A stretch of DNA of 64,000 bases. Origin: Perca fluviatilis. Lineage: Eukaryota > Chordata > Actinopteri > Perciformes > Percidae. The stretch covers positions 15,844,749 to 15,908,748 of the forward strand of contig NC_053129.1 in NCBI RefSeq assembly GCF_010015445.1. Reading direction: 5' to 3'. How positions within the stretch are numbered: position 1 is the first letter of the stretch; every line of letters begins with the position of its first letter. This document shows, in pieces, positions 11,544-21,480 of the stretch. The position numbers and the translations under genes are program-made. The notes beneath the pieces were generated by a model. That model worked only from the letters and a program-made list of their open reading frames with translations, ran no database searches and had not been told where the DNA came from.

Positions 11544-12674
11544 GACGGTTAGGCCTAGAGGATTGAAACTTTATACAGGTGTTGTTGACAAGATATAAAA
11601 AGGTATGTGTGGTGTTTAACAGTAGTTATTAAAATATGACTTCTTAAAGATGGGGACTAAAAAAACCTGTTTTTAACCATGTTTAAACTGATGTAGTGTA
11701 GGTTGTGTTTTGATCACATGCTAAACAAGCACATTTTCAGAAATTAGAATTTAAGTTTAAAATGCAGCCTAATGCATGCATTTTGGCCTTGCAGTTCTTC
11801 TGTTATACGTTTTCACATTCAGGTATGGCAATTAGACAAAAAAATATTTTCAGTATCAGTGTAACCCTCACATACATGACCCTGCACAGTGAAGGTCAAA
11901 CATCAAACAAGACAACAAACTGTTTTTTTTTTAAGAAGATGGAGGACAACAGAAGCTCTGGCGCTGGTTTTATCGTCTTTATCGTGTGATTTACATGTGG
12001 GTGAGTTAGGAGTAACTGTCACCTTGAGAGCTGTTTGAAATACAAGGGGGACTCACTGAGTCACATGGCTTTTAGTGAGACATCGTTCGCTGCCAAACAC
12101 TTTACGCAGAAATGCATCTGAGTTTAATTTAACACTCATTAAAAAGTCAGGCGACATATCAGCTAATCCTCCTTCACACGCACCCAGTAACTGGATAATC
12201 CTGTTTAAATACCCCTCTGGGAGGATAGCACTTCCTTCACTTTGTCGCTCCGAAGACTCCCAAAATGATGGGCAAGCCCACCAACCATCACCTGATAATA
12301 CGATTTCATCCCATCTGAGGAAAATATTCAGGTTTATCTGATTTAAGACATTATTCCTGTCTCCGCTGAGAATGTTCTAAAGGGCAAATGAAATAAAAAT
12401 GGTTAGTAGAAAACTTTATATTAGTGGAATTAAATTATTCTGAAGCTGTGGAGAGTGGGCCTTTAGAATCCAAACATGGACACACATGGAAAGGTCCCAG
12501 GACGACACTGCTGCAGGGCAGTCGGGGACAGCTCCTGCCTCAGAATGAGTGTGGGTGACTGAGTGAAAACCGGGGCTGTGAGGGAGACAGAATGAGTCAT
12601 TTTGCTAGAATTAAAGGGGGATCACTCCAGTAAATCACACAACACACACACTCTCACACACACACACACAACAC

Positions 12675-12709
<35 letters not shown>

Positions 12710-12716
12710 CAACAAC

Positions 12717-12760
<44 letters not shown>

Positions 12761-13285
12761 CACGCACACACGCGCGCGGCACCTGGCATGAGGATCTGAT
12801 GATTCAAAGCTTAATTCAATTGAAAAGAGCTGAATTTAATCAGTGTGAAGGATGAAAGACTTGAAAAAAAACTAAAAACGTATGTATCATCAACATAATG
12901 AGGAAGAAAACCGAACAAGATGGTAAAGACGGTGCAGGATGTGACACTCGAGCTCTTGCATCAGAAAATGTGCTGCTGAAAGGTCAGCAGGATAACACAA
13001 AGTGACATATTCTCCAGACAGATGACTCACCATTGACCGTGAGTCTGTAGGAGTAAAGCAATGCACAAACACACGCTTGCTATCTTTTTATCTTTTGCTC
13101 ATTCTTGTTCCTGTGATACAAATTCCTCCTTCCTCCTTTTTTCCTGCTCAGTGATCTTGTGATCACATCAAATGGACAATCAAAAAAAAGTCTGCTTCTT
13201 TAAAGAACTACAAGGACAGAGACCTTAGTCAGGAAACAAGACGTTGAATATTGTGAACCAACTCAATGTAAAAGTTGCATGGTTA

Positions 13286-13287
<2 letters not shown>
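11544..13287. other. Non-coding, probable intron
   Basis: No exon recognised. A mixed (CA)n/(CAA)n microsatellite lies at 12640-12778. Confidence 0.6.
12640..12778. repeat. (CA)n/(CAA)n microsatellite
   Basis: CA runs are interrupted by a short CAA array at about 12706-12720 and end in CGCGCG. Confidence 0.95.
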
Positions 13288-13372
<85 letters not shown>

Positions 13373-13384
13373 TGTGTGTGTGTG
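13288..13384. repeat. (GT)n microsatellite
   Basis: Nearly pure GT run with one TT interruption. Both overlapping open frames are repeat artefacts. Confidence 0.97.
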
Positions 13385-13466
13385 GGTCGGGGGGAGCAGC
13401 AAAGAAAATAAGCAATTTGTTCATGCTACAATTAGCCGCTGCACAGGTGTTTTCACTTTTGCCTCT

Positions 13467-13560
13467 TCTGAGTGAGTGAGTGAGTGAGTGAGTGAGTGAG
13501 TGAGTGAGTGAGTGAGAGAGAGAGAGAGTGTGTGTGAGTGAGTGAGTGAATGAGTGAGTG
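13467..13560. repeat. (GAGT)n tetranucleotide tract, left of the DNA transposon
   Basis: GAGT units with AG and GT interruptions run exactly up to the inverted end at 13561. The same-strand GAGT array resumes at 19710, on the other side of the element. Confidence 0.95.
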
Positions 13561-13597
13561 AAGGCTGTTTTACAGTAGCCACAGCCAAGCTGGCGCG
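13561..13597 (+). repeat. Left terminal inverted repeat
   Basis: Thirty-three bases match the right end perfectly, then there is one C/T mismatch, then GCG. Confidence 0.88.
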
Positions 13598-13768
13598 TGC
13601 AAATATGACGTCATGGGATCGCCGTAACTATTTATACCAAGGGGGTAAGCTTCGCTTCAGAACTCGAACCTCTGATGGCACCATTTTGTTGCTACAAAGG
13701 TATCTCCATTTTTTTTTTACGTCACTTGACTGCGAATAACTTTACATCTGAAGCGTTTAAAGACTCTA

Positions 13769-13926
13769 TGTCATGAACGGTAATGATTAATAAAGATTAG
13801 TTAGCCCAACATGGGTTAACCTGCTTCTTTATTGACGAGCTTACACACTTGTGCCTACTCATTCCAGACGCACACCGATGACGTCGCCACCGCAACTACG
13901 GTGGCCTGCAGTATCTTATCATTACA
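13769..13926 (-). repeat. 3' LTR (left on the plus strand)
   Basis: Starts TGTCATGAACGG and ends TATCATTACA on the plus strand. It differs from the other LTR at six positions, all in the interval 13870-13901. Confidence 0.95.
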
Positions 13927-13938
13927 TCTCCCCCTTAA
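13927..13938 (-). other. Polypurine tract of the LTR element
   Basis: Directly inside the 3' LTR the minus strand reads TTAAGGGGGAGA, the expected primer for plus-strand DNA synthesis. Confidence 0.8.
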
Positions 13939-14896
13939 TGTGGGTGAACTACACTTCTTAACCTGAGATACACATCTCATCATGTGAACAGTAATCATGA
14001 ACTTAACAGTCTTTAACTACTAGGACCCTGGGGTAGACTGCCCTCGGTCCACAGCAACGTAGGGATTATTCTGCCCTCGATAGTTGCTGTTCCTATGTGG
14101 TTGTGTTGAACAGTCCTTGAGTGGTTGCTATATAACCTCAGCATCACCACATTGAGTGTGAACTCATATTTAAACAAATTTCTGCATTCCAATCCCCATC
14201 ACATGTGGTCTAAATAAGTACTAATAACATTTCAATCAGGAGAGACTTCGTTTGCAGATATGCAAAAATATTTATTGCACAATTGTATGATATTGAATGT
14301 ACAAAGTCTTTTGGAGATTGGACTCCAACGAATTAATCTTCTTAAAGGGGTAGGGAATAGGAACATAACCCCCGATGGAGTCCAGACACTGGTGGCGGCG
14401 GTGAAGAGACCAGAGACTGGACCGAAGAGGCAACGGAGCGGTCAGCCGGGAGAAACACAACTACCGGAGGAGGCAGGGGAGGAGGAGGGACGAGCGCTTT
14501 GCCTGAAACGACAGCTGACAGCACAAGGAGAGAACAGATTTAAAGCAGAGTTGTAAGGCTGTGATTGGCCCTTGAATCTCGTGGTCGAGTCTGATTCGTT
14601 TAACTGACACGTCACTTCTTGAACAGCTGATTTGATTTAAGAATGGAGTAGTGACTGGGGTAATGACGTCTTCCTGAAAGAATTTGCGCTGAGCTTCATA
14701 ACATACATTTAACATAGAACCGAATGTCATATTAGTTTAACAGTCACAGTCTCATACTCATTATTCTTTTACTTTAGCACACAAACTCTATAGAACAGAA
14801 TAAATGAAGTGTGAGGTGAAACTACACTATGCAACTAGGCATCTCTATACCTATATGGAACCCTAACCTCCCGCCCCCTGGATGTCACTAACGACC
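13939..14896 (-). other. 3' untranslated part of the LTR element
   Basis: About 960 bases lie between the integrase end and the 3' LTR. No env-like or other domain is recognisable; the short frames do not resemble known proteins. Confidence 0.6.
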
Positions 14897-15649
14897 TTAG
14901 CAGAGGTTTATCCAGCCTTTATCACTGTCAAGTTTCACCCTGACGTCCTGCCCAGGGTGTAGGTCAGGAAGTGGTTGTGCAGAGTGACGACGATCATAGA
15001 AGAACTTGGAAGCTGTCTTGGTCTGGAGGTCCCTTTCCTGGACTTGGTTCCTATCGACCGGAGTAACTTGCAGTCGTCCTTCAAGCGCAGGCAGAGTAGT
15101 TCGGATGTCTCTGCCAGCCATGAGTAAAGCTGGGCTCACTCCAGTAGCGGCACTCGGGGTCGCCCTGAAGCACATGAGAGCTAGATATGGGTCAGGCTGC
15201 TTCAGGTCATGCTTAGCAGTCTGAACGGCCCGCTCCATAGCACCATTCGCTTGGGGGTAATGAGGGCTAGTGGTTGTGTGCACAAACCCATACTTCTGAC
15301 TGAAGTCTTGAAACTCTGCGGACGTGAACTGTGTGGCATTGTCGCTCACCAGCTCTAGCGGTATTCCCCATCTCACAAACATGCTTTTAAGGCTGTCAAT
15401 AACTTGGCAGCTAGATGTTGTAGACAGGTGAGCTATTTCATTATCCCGAGAGTAGTAGTCAGTCACAAGAAGATAATTCTTTCTCTCCAGCTCACACAAA
15501 TCTGCAGCGATGCGCTGCCAGGGGCCACCCGGTAAAGGTGTTGCAAGGAGGGGTTCTCGCCTCTGAGTGGGCTTATTTTCAATGCAGAATTCACATTCGG
15601 ACACGGTCCGTGTTATCTCTGAACTGATGCGCGGCCACCAAACTGACAT
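14897..15649 (-). pseudogene. Retrotransposon integrase core (degenerate)
   Basis: An open stretch of 250 codons. It opens with the second half of the zinc-binding HHCC domain (WWPRI, CEFC). Next come the three catalytic acidic residues: Asp in [10 protein letters not shown], Asp in LVSDNATQF and Glu in NGAMERAVQ. It ends with a chromodomain-less tail containing [11 protein letters not shown]. It is in the same frame as 15662-15925 and is separated from it only by a TGA. The end at INLC appears premature for the family. Confidence 0.9.
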
Positions 15650-15661
15650 TCTGGCCCGAGC

Positions 15662-15925
15662 TCAACACCTTGTCAGTCCTTGGTGTCCCTCATGCAGCTG
15701 ATTCAGCACGTAAGACCTTAGTGCAGCCGGAATGATAAGTCTGTCCTTGTATAACACTAACCCATCTGCTTCTGAGAGTTGTGCCCTTGCAGAGTAATAT
15801 CCATGCAGAGACGGGAACAGTGTTGCTCTCAGTGGCCATCCTTTCCTGATAAAACCCATGACCGTTTGCAGGTCCTGGTCATGCTGCGTGGCTTCACGGA
15901 TTTCCTGAAGTTTTTGTGCCGACAT
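15662..15925 (-). pseudogene. RNase H-integrase linker and HHCC domain, first half
   Basis: Encodes a linker with LVLYKDRLIIPAALR and the histidine pair of the integrase zinc domain (LHEGHQG). A TGA at 15662-15664 stops it just before the cysteine pair in the next open stretch. A neighbouring frameshift near 15.92 kb separates it from the RNase H part. Confidence 0.85.
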
Positions 15926-16202
15926 ATGCTTGTACCTCGTGGTCGGTACTCCCTTCGTGCATCTCCTTTAACGGGCTTCTGGAGAGGGCATCAGCGACGA
16001 CAAGCTGTTTCCCAGGAACGTGCTCGGCGACCACATTGAACCTCAAAAGGCGCATAAGGAGTCTTTGGCACCTTGGAGGGGCTTTGTCTAAGTAATATGT
16101 GTTTATAAGGGGCACCAATGGTTTGTGGTCGGTTTGGAGACGGAAACTGTCCATGCCCTGCACATAACGTGCGAACCGTTCACATGCCCACACGCCTGCC
16201 AA
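15894..16202 (-). pseudogene. Retrotransposon RNase H domain, C-terminal part
   Basis: Carries the typical blocks [20 protein letters not shown] (an RNase H Asp) and VVADALSR. A small insertion and frameshift at about 16.21-16.26 kb separate it from the N-terminal RNase H part that ends the RT stretch. Confidence 0.88.
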
Positions 16203-16248
16203 ACACTCTTTCTCTATCTGAGAGTATCACTGGGCCCATCAGACAACT

Positions 16249-17274
16249 TCACATTACCTGGAAATGACAGATGTTGCAGAATGCCACTGGCTTTAACTCA
16301 CCCTCATGTTGCTGTAATAGTGCAGCTCCTAAGCCATAGCTACTTGCATCTGCGCTTATTACAGTTTTCCGGTTGGCATCATAATATGCCAGTGCAGGAG
16401 CTGACACGAGCATTGCTTTAACTTTGTTAAACGCCTGTTCTTGCACTTCGCCCCAAACCCACTCACTTTCTCTCCTGAGCAGGCCAGAATTAGGATGCAG
16501 CCTCGTGGAGAGGTCTGGCAGGAACTTCCTGACATAGTTAACAAGGCCAAGAACCTGACGGAGCTCCTCAACGTTGGTGGGGCTTGGCATTTGCGTGATA
16601 GCTTTCACTTTGTTAGGGTCAGGTTTCATTCCCTCTGCACTAATGACATGTCCAAAGTACTGTATTTCCGACTTGCCAAAATGGCACTTGGCTTTATTGA
16701 GCTTCAAGCCACTGTCTCTTATTGTCCTCAGAACAGCATTTAGGCGGGTGTCATGTTCCTCCCTGGTCCCTCCAAAAATCAGTATGTCATCCATCACCAC
16801 GACAACCCCCTCGTGACCCTTTAGCAGTGTGGTCATCTGTCTTTGGAAGATTTCTGGGGCCGAGGTTATCCCAAATGGCAGCCGCCGGAAACAGAATCTG
16901 CCTATAGGTGTTATGAACGTTGTCAATTTCTGGCTGCTAGTGTCCAGGGGAATCTGCCAGAATCCGCATGAAGCATCCAGAGTAGACAACACCTTAGCTC
17001 CACCCAGCTTCGGAGCAACATCTTCCAAAGTTGGCAGGATGAATCTCTTCCGCTTAACTGACTTGTTCAGTCGTTTGAGATCCACGCACACCCGAACCTG
17101 GTCTTTGTTCCTCTTTTCCACAGGAACCATCGGGGCGCACCAATCTGTGGGCTCCGTGACCTCCTCTATTATGCCCAAGGCCAGCATGCGCTGCAGTTCA
17201 GTTTCGACTTTCGACAGAAGGGGAAAGGGGAAAGGGGATACGGCGTGGCGTCGACAGAGTGTAGGGCTCAGCAT
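16249..17274 (-). pseudogene. Retrotransposon reverse transcriptase plus RNase H start
   Basis: RT motifs are in order: [40 protein letters not shown] and [11 protein letters not shown], where the catalytic Asp pair is present and the usual Tyr/Phe is replaced by Val-Met. YFGHVIS follows. RNase H begins with [14 protein letters not shown]. The frame differs by one from the gag-protease frame and overlaps it around 17198-17274, where an A/G-rich run has probably gained or lost a base. After AFCN the reading becomes unrelated and stops. Confidence 0.93.
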
Positions 17275-18133
17275 CAGCTTTCAGTTCAATTTTGACAGGG
17301 TCACATTTGAGCAAACCAATGTCCCCAAACACATCGTCAAGCATGACTGTGTCGATGCCATCAACTCTCATTACCAGTCCCATCCTCTTGGCAACACTCC
17401 GCCCCAGCAGGTTGTGAGAGTATGGGCCCCTTATGACAGTTACCCAGTAGCGGTATTTCTGCCCCTTGTACTGACTTGTGGCCAGGAACTTGCCTATACT
17501 CTTCACTTTGCCACCTGGACTGGTGATGTTTGGTTTTCCTCTTATAGTGACCAGTCTCAAGCTCCGTGGCAGTCTGTGAAACGCGGTCTCTGACATTACC
17601 GTGATGTCTGCCCCTGTGTCAATCTTAAATTCCACTGTGCTGCCGTTTACAGGTAAATCCACCAGCCACTCATTTTCAGAATCTGGTTGCTCAATTATGT
17701 CTGGTGTAGCTTTAGTCACTGCTCCAAGGAAAAATGTGTCCCCTCTGTCTGTTGTGGAATCTGACTCTATCGCAACCTCTTTTAGCATTTTAGTTTGACA
17801 AGCTGCTTCAAAATGTCCGATCTTATTGCATTTTCTGCATCTCTTGTTCTTAGCTGGGCAGGGATGTGTTTTCCCATGCTTCCTATTGCAGCGTAAACAG
17901 GCAACTGCTTGCTTTGACTCACCATGTTCCTGCTTTCTCCGCCATTGTCCGTCACTGGCGCCCATTTTAGCATGGAATTGCCATCTGCTTTGTCTCACAC
18001 TGTCCACTGCACAGTCCCTGCGTAAACTCACGTTCTGCTCTTTGATCTGTTCGCTCTGGCGGGCTACCTGAATAGCTCTCTCCAGTTTGAGATCTGGCTC
18101 AAGTTGTAACTTTTGAGAAACATCATTGTCCAA
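17198..18133 (-). pseudogene. Gag zinc knuckles and aspartic protease
   Basis: The zinc region has CLRCNRKHGKTHPC and then a standard CX2CX4HX4C knuckle (CRKCNKIGHFEAAC). The protease active site FKIDTGADITVM and the downstream block NLLGRSVA follow. It shares the frame of 18209-18580; one stop separates them. It runs out of frame shortly before the RT. Confidence 0.92.
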
Positions 18134-18208
18134 TATGCCAATGACAATTCTGTCTCGAATTTGTTCATCTTTAGTCTCTTTGAACTCACAGTATTGTGCC
18201 AGCTCGTA

Positions 18209-18580
18209 CTAGCTTCTGACAAAAGCTTCAACGGTCTCTCCGGGCTTCTGTACCCGTTTATGAAAGCATGCTCTTTCGTGGATCACGTTGCGCTTAGGGA
18301 CAAAATGGTCGTTGAACTTGTCCATTACCGTGATATAGTCGAGCGCTGGATTAATCCTTTCCGTGTCGCTGTCCGAGTGCTTGTCCTCATTGAACACAAA
18401 AGAGTCGTAGATTGCCTCCGCCTCCCTTCCCATGGCATAGAGAAGCTTGTTGACCTGCACTTCCCTGCTGTCCCTGTCCAGCTTCGACGCCACCCGAAAG
18501 CGATCGAAGCGACGGCGCCACATCGGCCAGTCTGCCGGGCGGGTGAAGTCAAACGGTTCTGGTTGACCGAGCTTTGCCAT
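18209..18580 (-). pseudogene. Gag N-terminal part, ended by a premature stop
   Basis: Starts MAKLGQPEPFDFTRPADWPM about 40 bases inside the 5' LTR, the expected place for gag. The blocks WRRRFDRFRVAS and KPGETVEAFV are typical of Gypsy gag. A TAG at 18209-18211 interrupts a frame that continues in the same register into the zinc knuckles. Confidence 0.88.
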
Positions 18581-18605
18581 TACAGCTTTGTAGGCGTCCA
18601 GTCGA

Positions 18606-18620
18606 CCACTTCTGACACCA
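18606..18620 (-). other. Primer binding site (tRNA-Leu type)
   Basis: Directly inside the 5' LTR the minus strand reads TGGTGTCAGAAGTGG. This is complementary to the 3' end (CCACTTCTGACA plus CCA) of vertebrate tRNA-Leu(CAG), as I remember it. Confidence 0.8.
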
Positions 18621-18778
18621 TGTCATGAACGGTAATGATTAATAAAGATTAGTTAGCCCAACATGGGTTAACCTGCTTCTTTATTGACGAGCTTACACAC
18701 TTGTGCCTACTCATTCCAGACACACACCGATGACATTGCCCCCGCGACTACAGTGGCCTGCAGTATCTTATCATTACA
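18621..18778 (-). repeat. 5' LTR (right on the plus strand)
   Basis: 158 bp, identical to the other LTR over the first 101 bases and differing at six sites thereafter. Followed by the duplicated target CTCTA. Confidence 0.95.
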
Positions 18779-19672
18779 CTCTATTTGTCCATTGTTTAGT
18801 TCTAAAGAAACACGACAATGTATAAAAGGCTCCATTACCTTGTACCTCACGTTATGGCTCCGTAGCAGATGTTTTTGTAAAAATAGGCTAATGATTGTGT
18901 CATAACCAAGTGACTTACTGTCGCACAGTAGAGGAATTACCGTATAGTACAGGAGAAGCTTGCAGGCAGTTTTGACTTACATTAGCTGTTTAGGTTTAAT
19001 TGCTAATGTTAACTAGCATGTTAGTTAGCAATAATTAGCCTGTGCTTATGTTATCTCCTTACATATACCTACACTCTCCGTCTCTGTAAGATTGGGAATG
19101 ACTGAGATTTCTCTTGGCACAGCTACCAGAAGACTTTCAGACACGTTGCTCACGTCACATTTACGTTGTCTCCGTCAGTTGGAGGTTGCGCAGTAAAGCA
19201 AGAGATCACCGGAAAAGTGCTTCTAATAGCCTTCACTGTTCTCCGTCCAGAGCAACGGGATCTATTGGTCCATTATATATATGTCAATGATTTATACCCG
19301 CGCTGGTTGTCGCGACACTAGTTGCAGTCTTCTCCTGAACAGAGGTGGCGCAACTGAGGAAAGGCTACCAACTTTGCTATTTCTACGGACCAGAAGAAGA
19401 AGAAAAAGGTAAACAACGGCAGAACTGGCAGCAGCATTGACGTCAGTGCTTCGATTTGATTCGATGACCTACTTCGTCGGATCAAACCTTTCATTCGCCA
19501 TAAAAGAACTCATCTTAACCCAGTAAGTTTACAAGAGAGACTTGCAGTCACTCTGAGAGTCCTGGCATCCGGTTGCTCTCTAGCTTGTTCATGCTTCCTG
19601 TTTCCGCTTGGTCGCTCACTCAAAATCCTGGCGCACCAGCAAGATCTACGTCATTCTGACGTCACGATGGCG

Positions 19673-19709
19673 CGCACCAGCTTGGCTGTGGCTACTGTAA
19701 AACAGCCTT
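19673..19709 (-). repeat. Right terminal inverted repeat
   Basis: Inverse of 13561-13597, ending CTGTAAAACAGCCTT and followed at once by (GAGT)n. Confidence 0.88.
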
Positions 19710-19748
19710 GAGTGAGTGAGTGAGTGAGTGAGTGTGTGTGTGTGTGTG
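19710..19748. repeat. (GAGT)n-(GT)n tract, right of the DNA transposon
   Basis: Resumes the tetranucleotide array seen left of 13561, on the same strand. Confidence 0.92.
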
Positions 19749-20682
19749 CTGATAAACACTCACCCACCAACCCCCTAGGATGGTGGTTCCTCCTCAAAGG
19801 TTTCCAGTTGTGTTCACCGGTGGTGAGCTGGTGGTCAGGGATCATGTCCTTGTCTTTCTGGAAAAGCAAATATAATTACATTAGGGATTGACAAATGTGT
19901 GGTAATCAGTAAGTCACAGCTTTGTGTCACAGCATCTCATCTCTCTGTGATGCCTTACTGTCACATACTGCCTGGGACCATACTAATAGCGGTCTTTCAT
20001 GTGGCAGCCCATTATAACTACTCTGTACTGTTTATTTTAGGTTTGTGGGGACCATTTTTACAAAGCCTGCAACACAAGCTTGAATTTTACTTTCCACCCT
20101 CTGGGCAGCTATTTGGGTTCAGTTCATATTCATTTCACAGCAGGAAGTAATGAAAATCAACTTAATGAAATGAAACATCCTAAAATTATCCTTCACAGGA
20201 AACAGCTTATTTTGGCTAAAGTTGTGTTATCATTGCGTAGTAACGTAATAGCAGGAAGGTAAGTTTTAAATACCATGTTAATGTGTTCATGGCAGCTGTG
20301 GGGATATCAGCTGTTCAACAATCTGCTGCCAAAAAGCATTACATTTGTGGGCTATTTAGTCCAAAAAATAAAACCTGGGAGGCACAAAAAGGCAATCATG
20401 GACATTGTAAAAGGGATCACATGAACTTCTTCCATTATAGGTTAATGGTTTTTTGGGTTTTTGTAAGAAACACACTAAGAGGATTTCCAAAGAAGGTTTT
20501 CTATTTGTCACAGCATTTCCCCCCAGCACACATTTGGTAAAGTGATTATCTACTGATTAATGTAATATAAAGTGTACACCATTTGTAGTTAATGGGCTGA
20601 AACATGCAACACAGTAAAGTCCTTTAACAGACATAAAACATTGGTCCTTAGACAGTTAGTCCACTATCCTATCCTATATTAG
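19749..20682. other. Non-coding, no feature recognised
   Basis: AT-rich, with no domain, repeat end or convincing exon seen. Confidence 0.5.
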
Positions 20683-21005
20683 CCTGGGAAAACCCAGACA
20701 AACTTCCGGCAAATTTGAGATTTGCTCTGCAAGTCAGTCTGGCCAAGAGCCCATTCAAGCCCATTTCCAATTTGTCCAAATCGAGGCACCAATCACAACC
20801 GTTGAGGCGGGCTTTACACGATGACGATAGCGCAGCGACGGCAAGCAGCTTTTTGTTTAAAATCAACATAACTGCCACCGAAGCGCAGCAACCTGTTGAT
20901 GCCGCTGTCGCTGCTACGTCACCCGGATTGTTGGTCTGATTGGTTGAAGGACTATCCAGTTGCACCCAGAGGCATTTAAGCGGCGTCCATTGGTGACGCC
21001 CCTTT
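20683..21005. mobile_element. Non-autonomous transposon remnant (TAGCCTGGGAAAACCCAGAC type)
   Basis: The blocks AGCCTGGGAAAACCCAGACA and CAGTCTGGCCAAGAGCCC, the CpG-rich middle, and CCATTGGTGACGCCCC are familiar from fish MITEs. Superfamily and exact ends are not determined. Confidence 0.5.
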
Positions 21006-21377
21006 AGAAATGAGCTGACATTTGAAAACATTTATTTATTTAATTTATGAGTTTAAAAATTAGGACATTTCCAATGTGTTACACTATCATTTGAGCTGAT
21101 TTTCTCTGTAGAGTAATGTGCAGGAAAACTACTTCAAATTGTTTGTATATGGTCAACATTTTGAGTAGTAATCCATTACGCTTCTCAGCAAACCTAATAT
21201 GGAAACAGATTTATCAAATCAGGACTTCTTTGCTGACGGTTTTATTTGGTAGGTGTATAAAATGTGAGAAATTAGTGCTGGAAAGCGAGTTTTTCTTCGT
21301 ACCGGTACTGTAATGGCACGAATACATGCGCATCAAAATTAAAGCGCGGCTCACTTAACCGCAGTGTTCTACGGTTC

Positions 21378-21480
21378 ACAGAAAAACAGCTGATCTCAAT
21401 TCAATTCAAAGGGGCTTTATTGGCATGGGAAACAGACAATTACATTGCCAAAGTAATTGTGAAAAAAAACAAAAAATAAA
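21378..21480 (-). mobile_element. LINE 3' end fragment
   Basis: Minus-strand sequence ends in CCAATAAAGCCCCTTTGAA followed by TTGAATTGA repeats, the tail form of teleost L2-like LINEs with simple terminal repeats. Confidence 0.5.

Larger units (their letters stand above)
13769..18778 (-). mobile_element. Gypsy-type LTR retrotransposon, complete in structure, mutated
   Basis: A 5,010 bp element on the minus strand. It has 158 bp LTRs at both ends (TG...CA on the plus strand), flanked by CTCTA at 13764-13768 and 18779-18783. It carries a primer site for tRNA-Leu, a polypurine tract, and the domain order gag zinc knuckle, protease, RT, RNase H, integrase, which is Gypsy order. There is no envelope gene. 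Coding is broken by two nonsense codons (18209-18211, 15662-15664), a frameshift near 17.22 kb, a small insertion/frameshift near 16.23 kb and another near 15.92 kb, so it cannot be autonomous. The short LTR and tRNA-Leu primer suggest a Mag-like lineage, but that is a guess. Confidence 0.93.
13561..19709. mobile_element. DNA transposon with inverted ends, split by an LTR retrotransposon
   Basis: Its ends are inverted copies: 13561-13597 begins AAGGCTGTTTTACAGTAGCC, and 19673-19709 is the reverse complement, 36 of 37 bases matching. Outside both ends lies GAGTGAGTG, compatible with a target duplication in a tetranucleotide repeat. Removing the 5.0 kb LTR element and one 5 bp duplication leaves about 1.1 kb with no transposase, so this is a non-autonomous element. 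The superfamily is not identified, because the duplication length cannot be read inside a tandem repeat. Confidence 0.75.

Noticed and set aside
13467..13560. Possible CRISPR-like or satellite array
   Set aside because: It is a simple tetranucleotide microsatellite without spacers, in a vertebrate genome.
17198..17274. Programmed frameshift between protease and RT
   Set aside because: In Gypsy elements recoding usually lies between gag and protease. Here the shift falls inside pol at an A/G run, beside other lesions, so a mutation is more likely.
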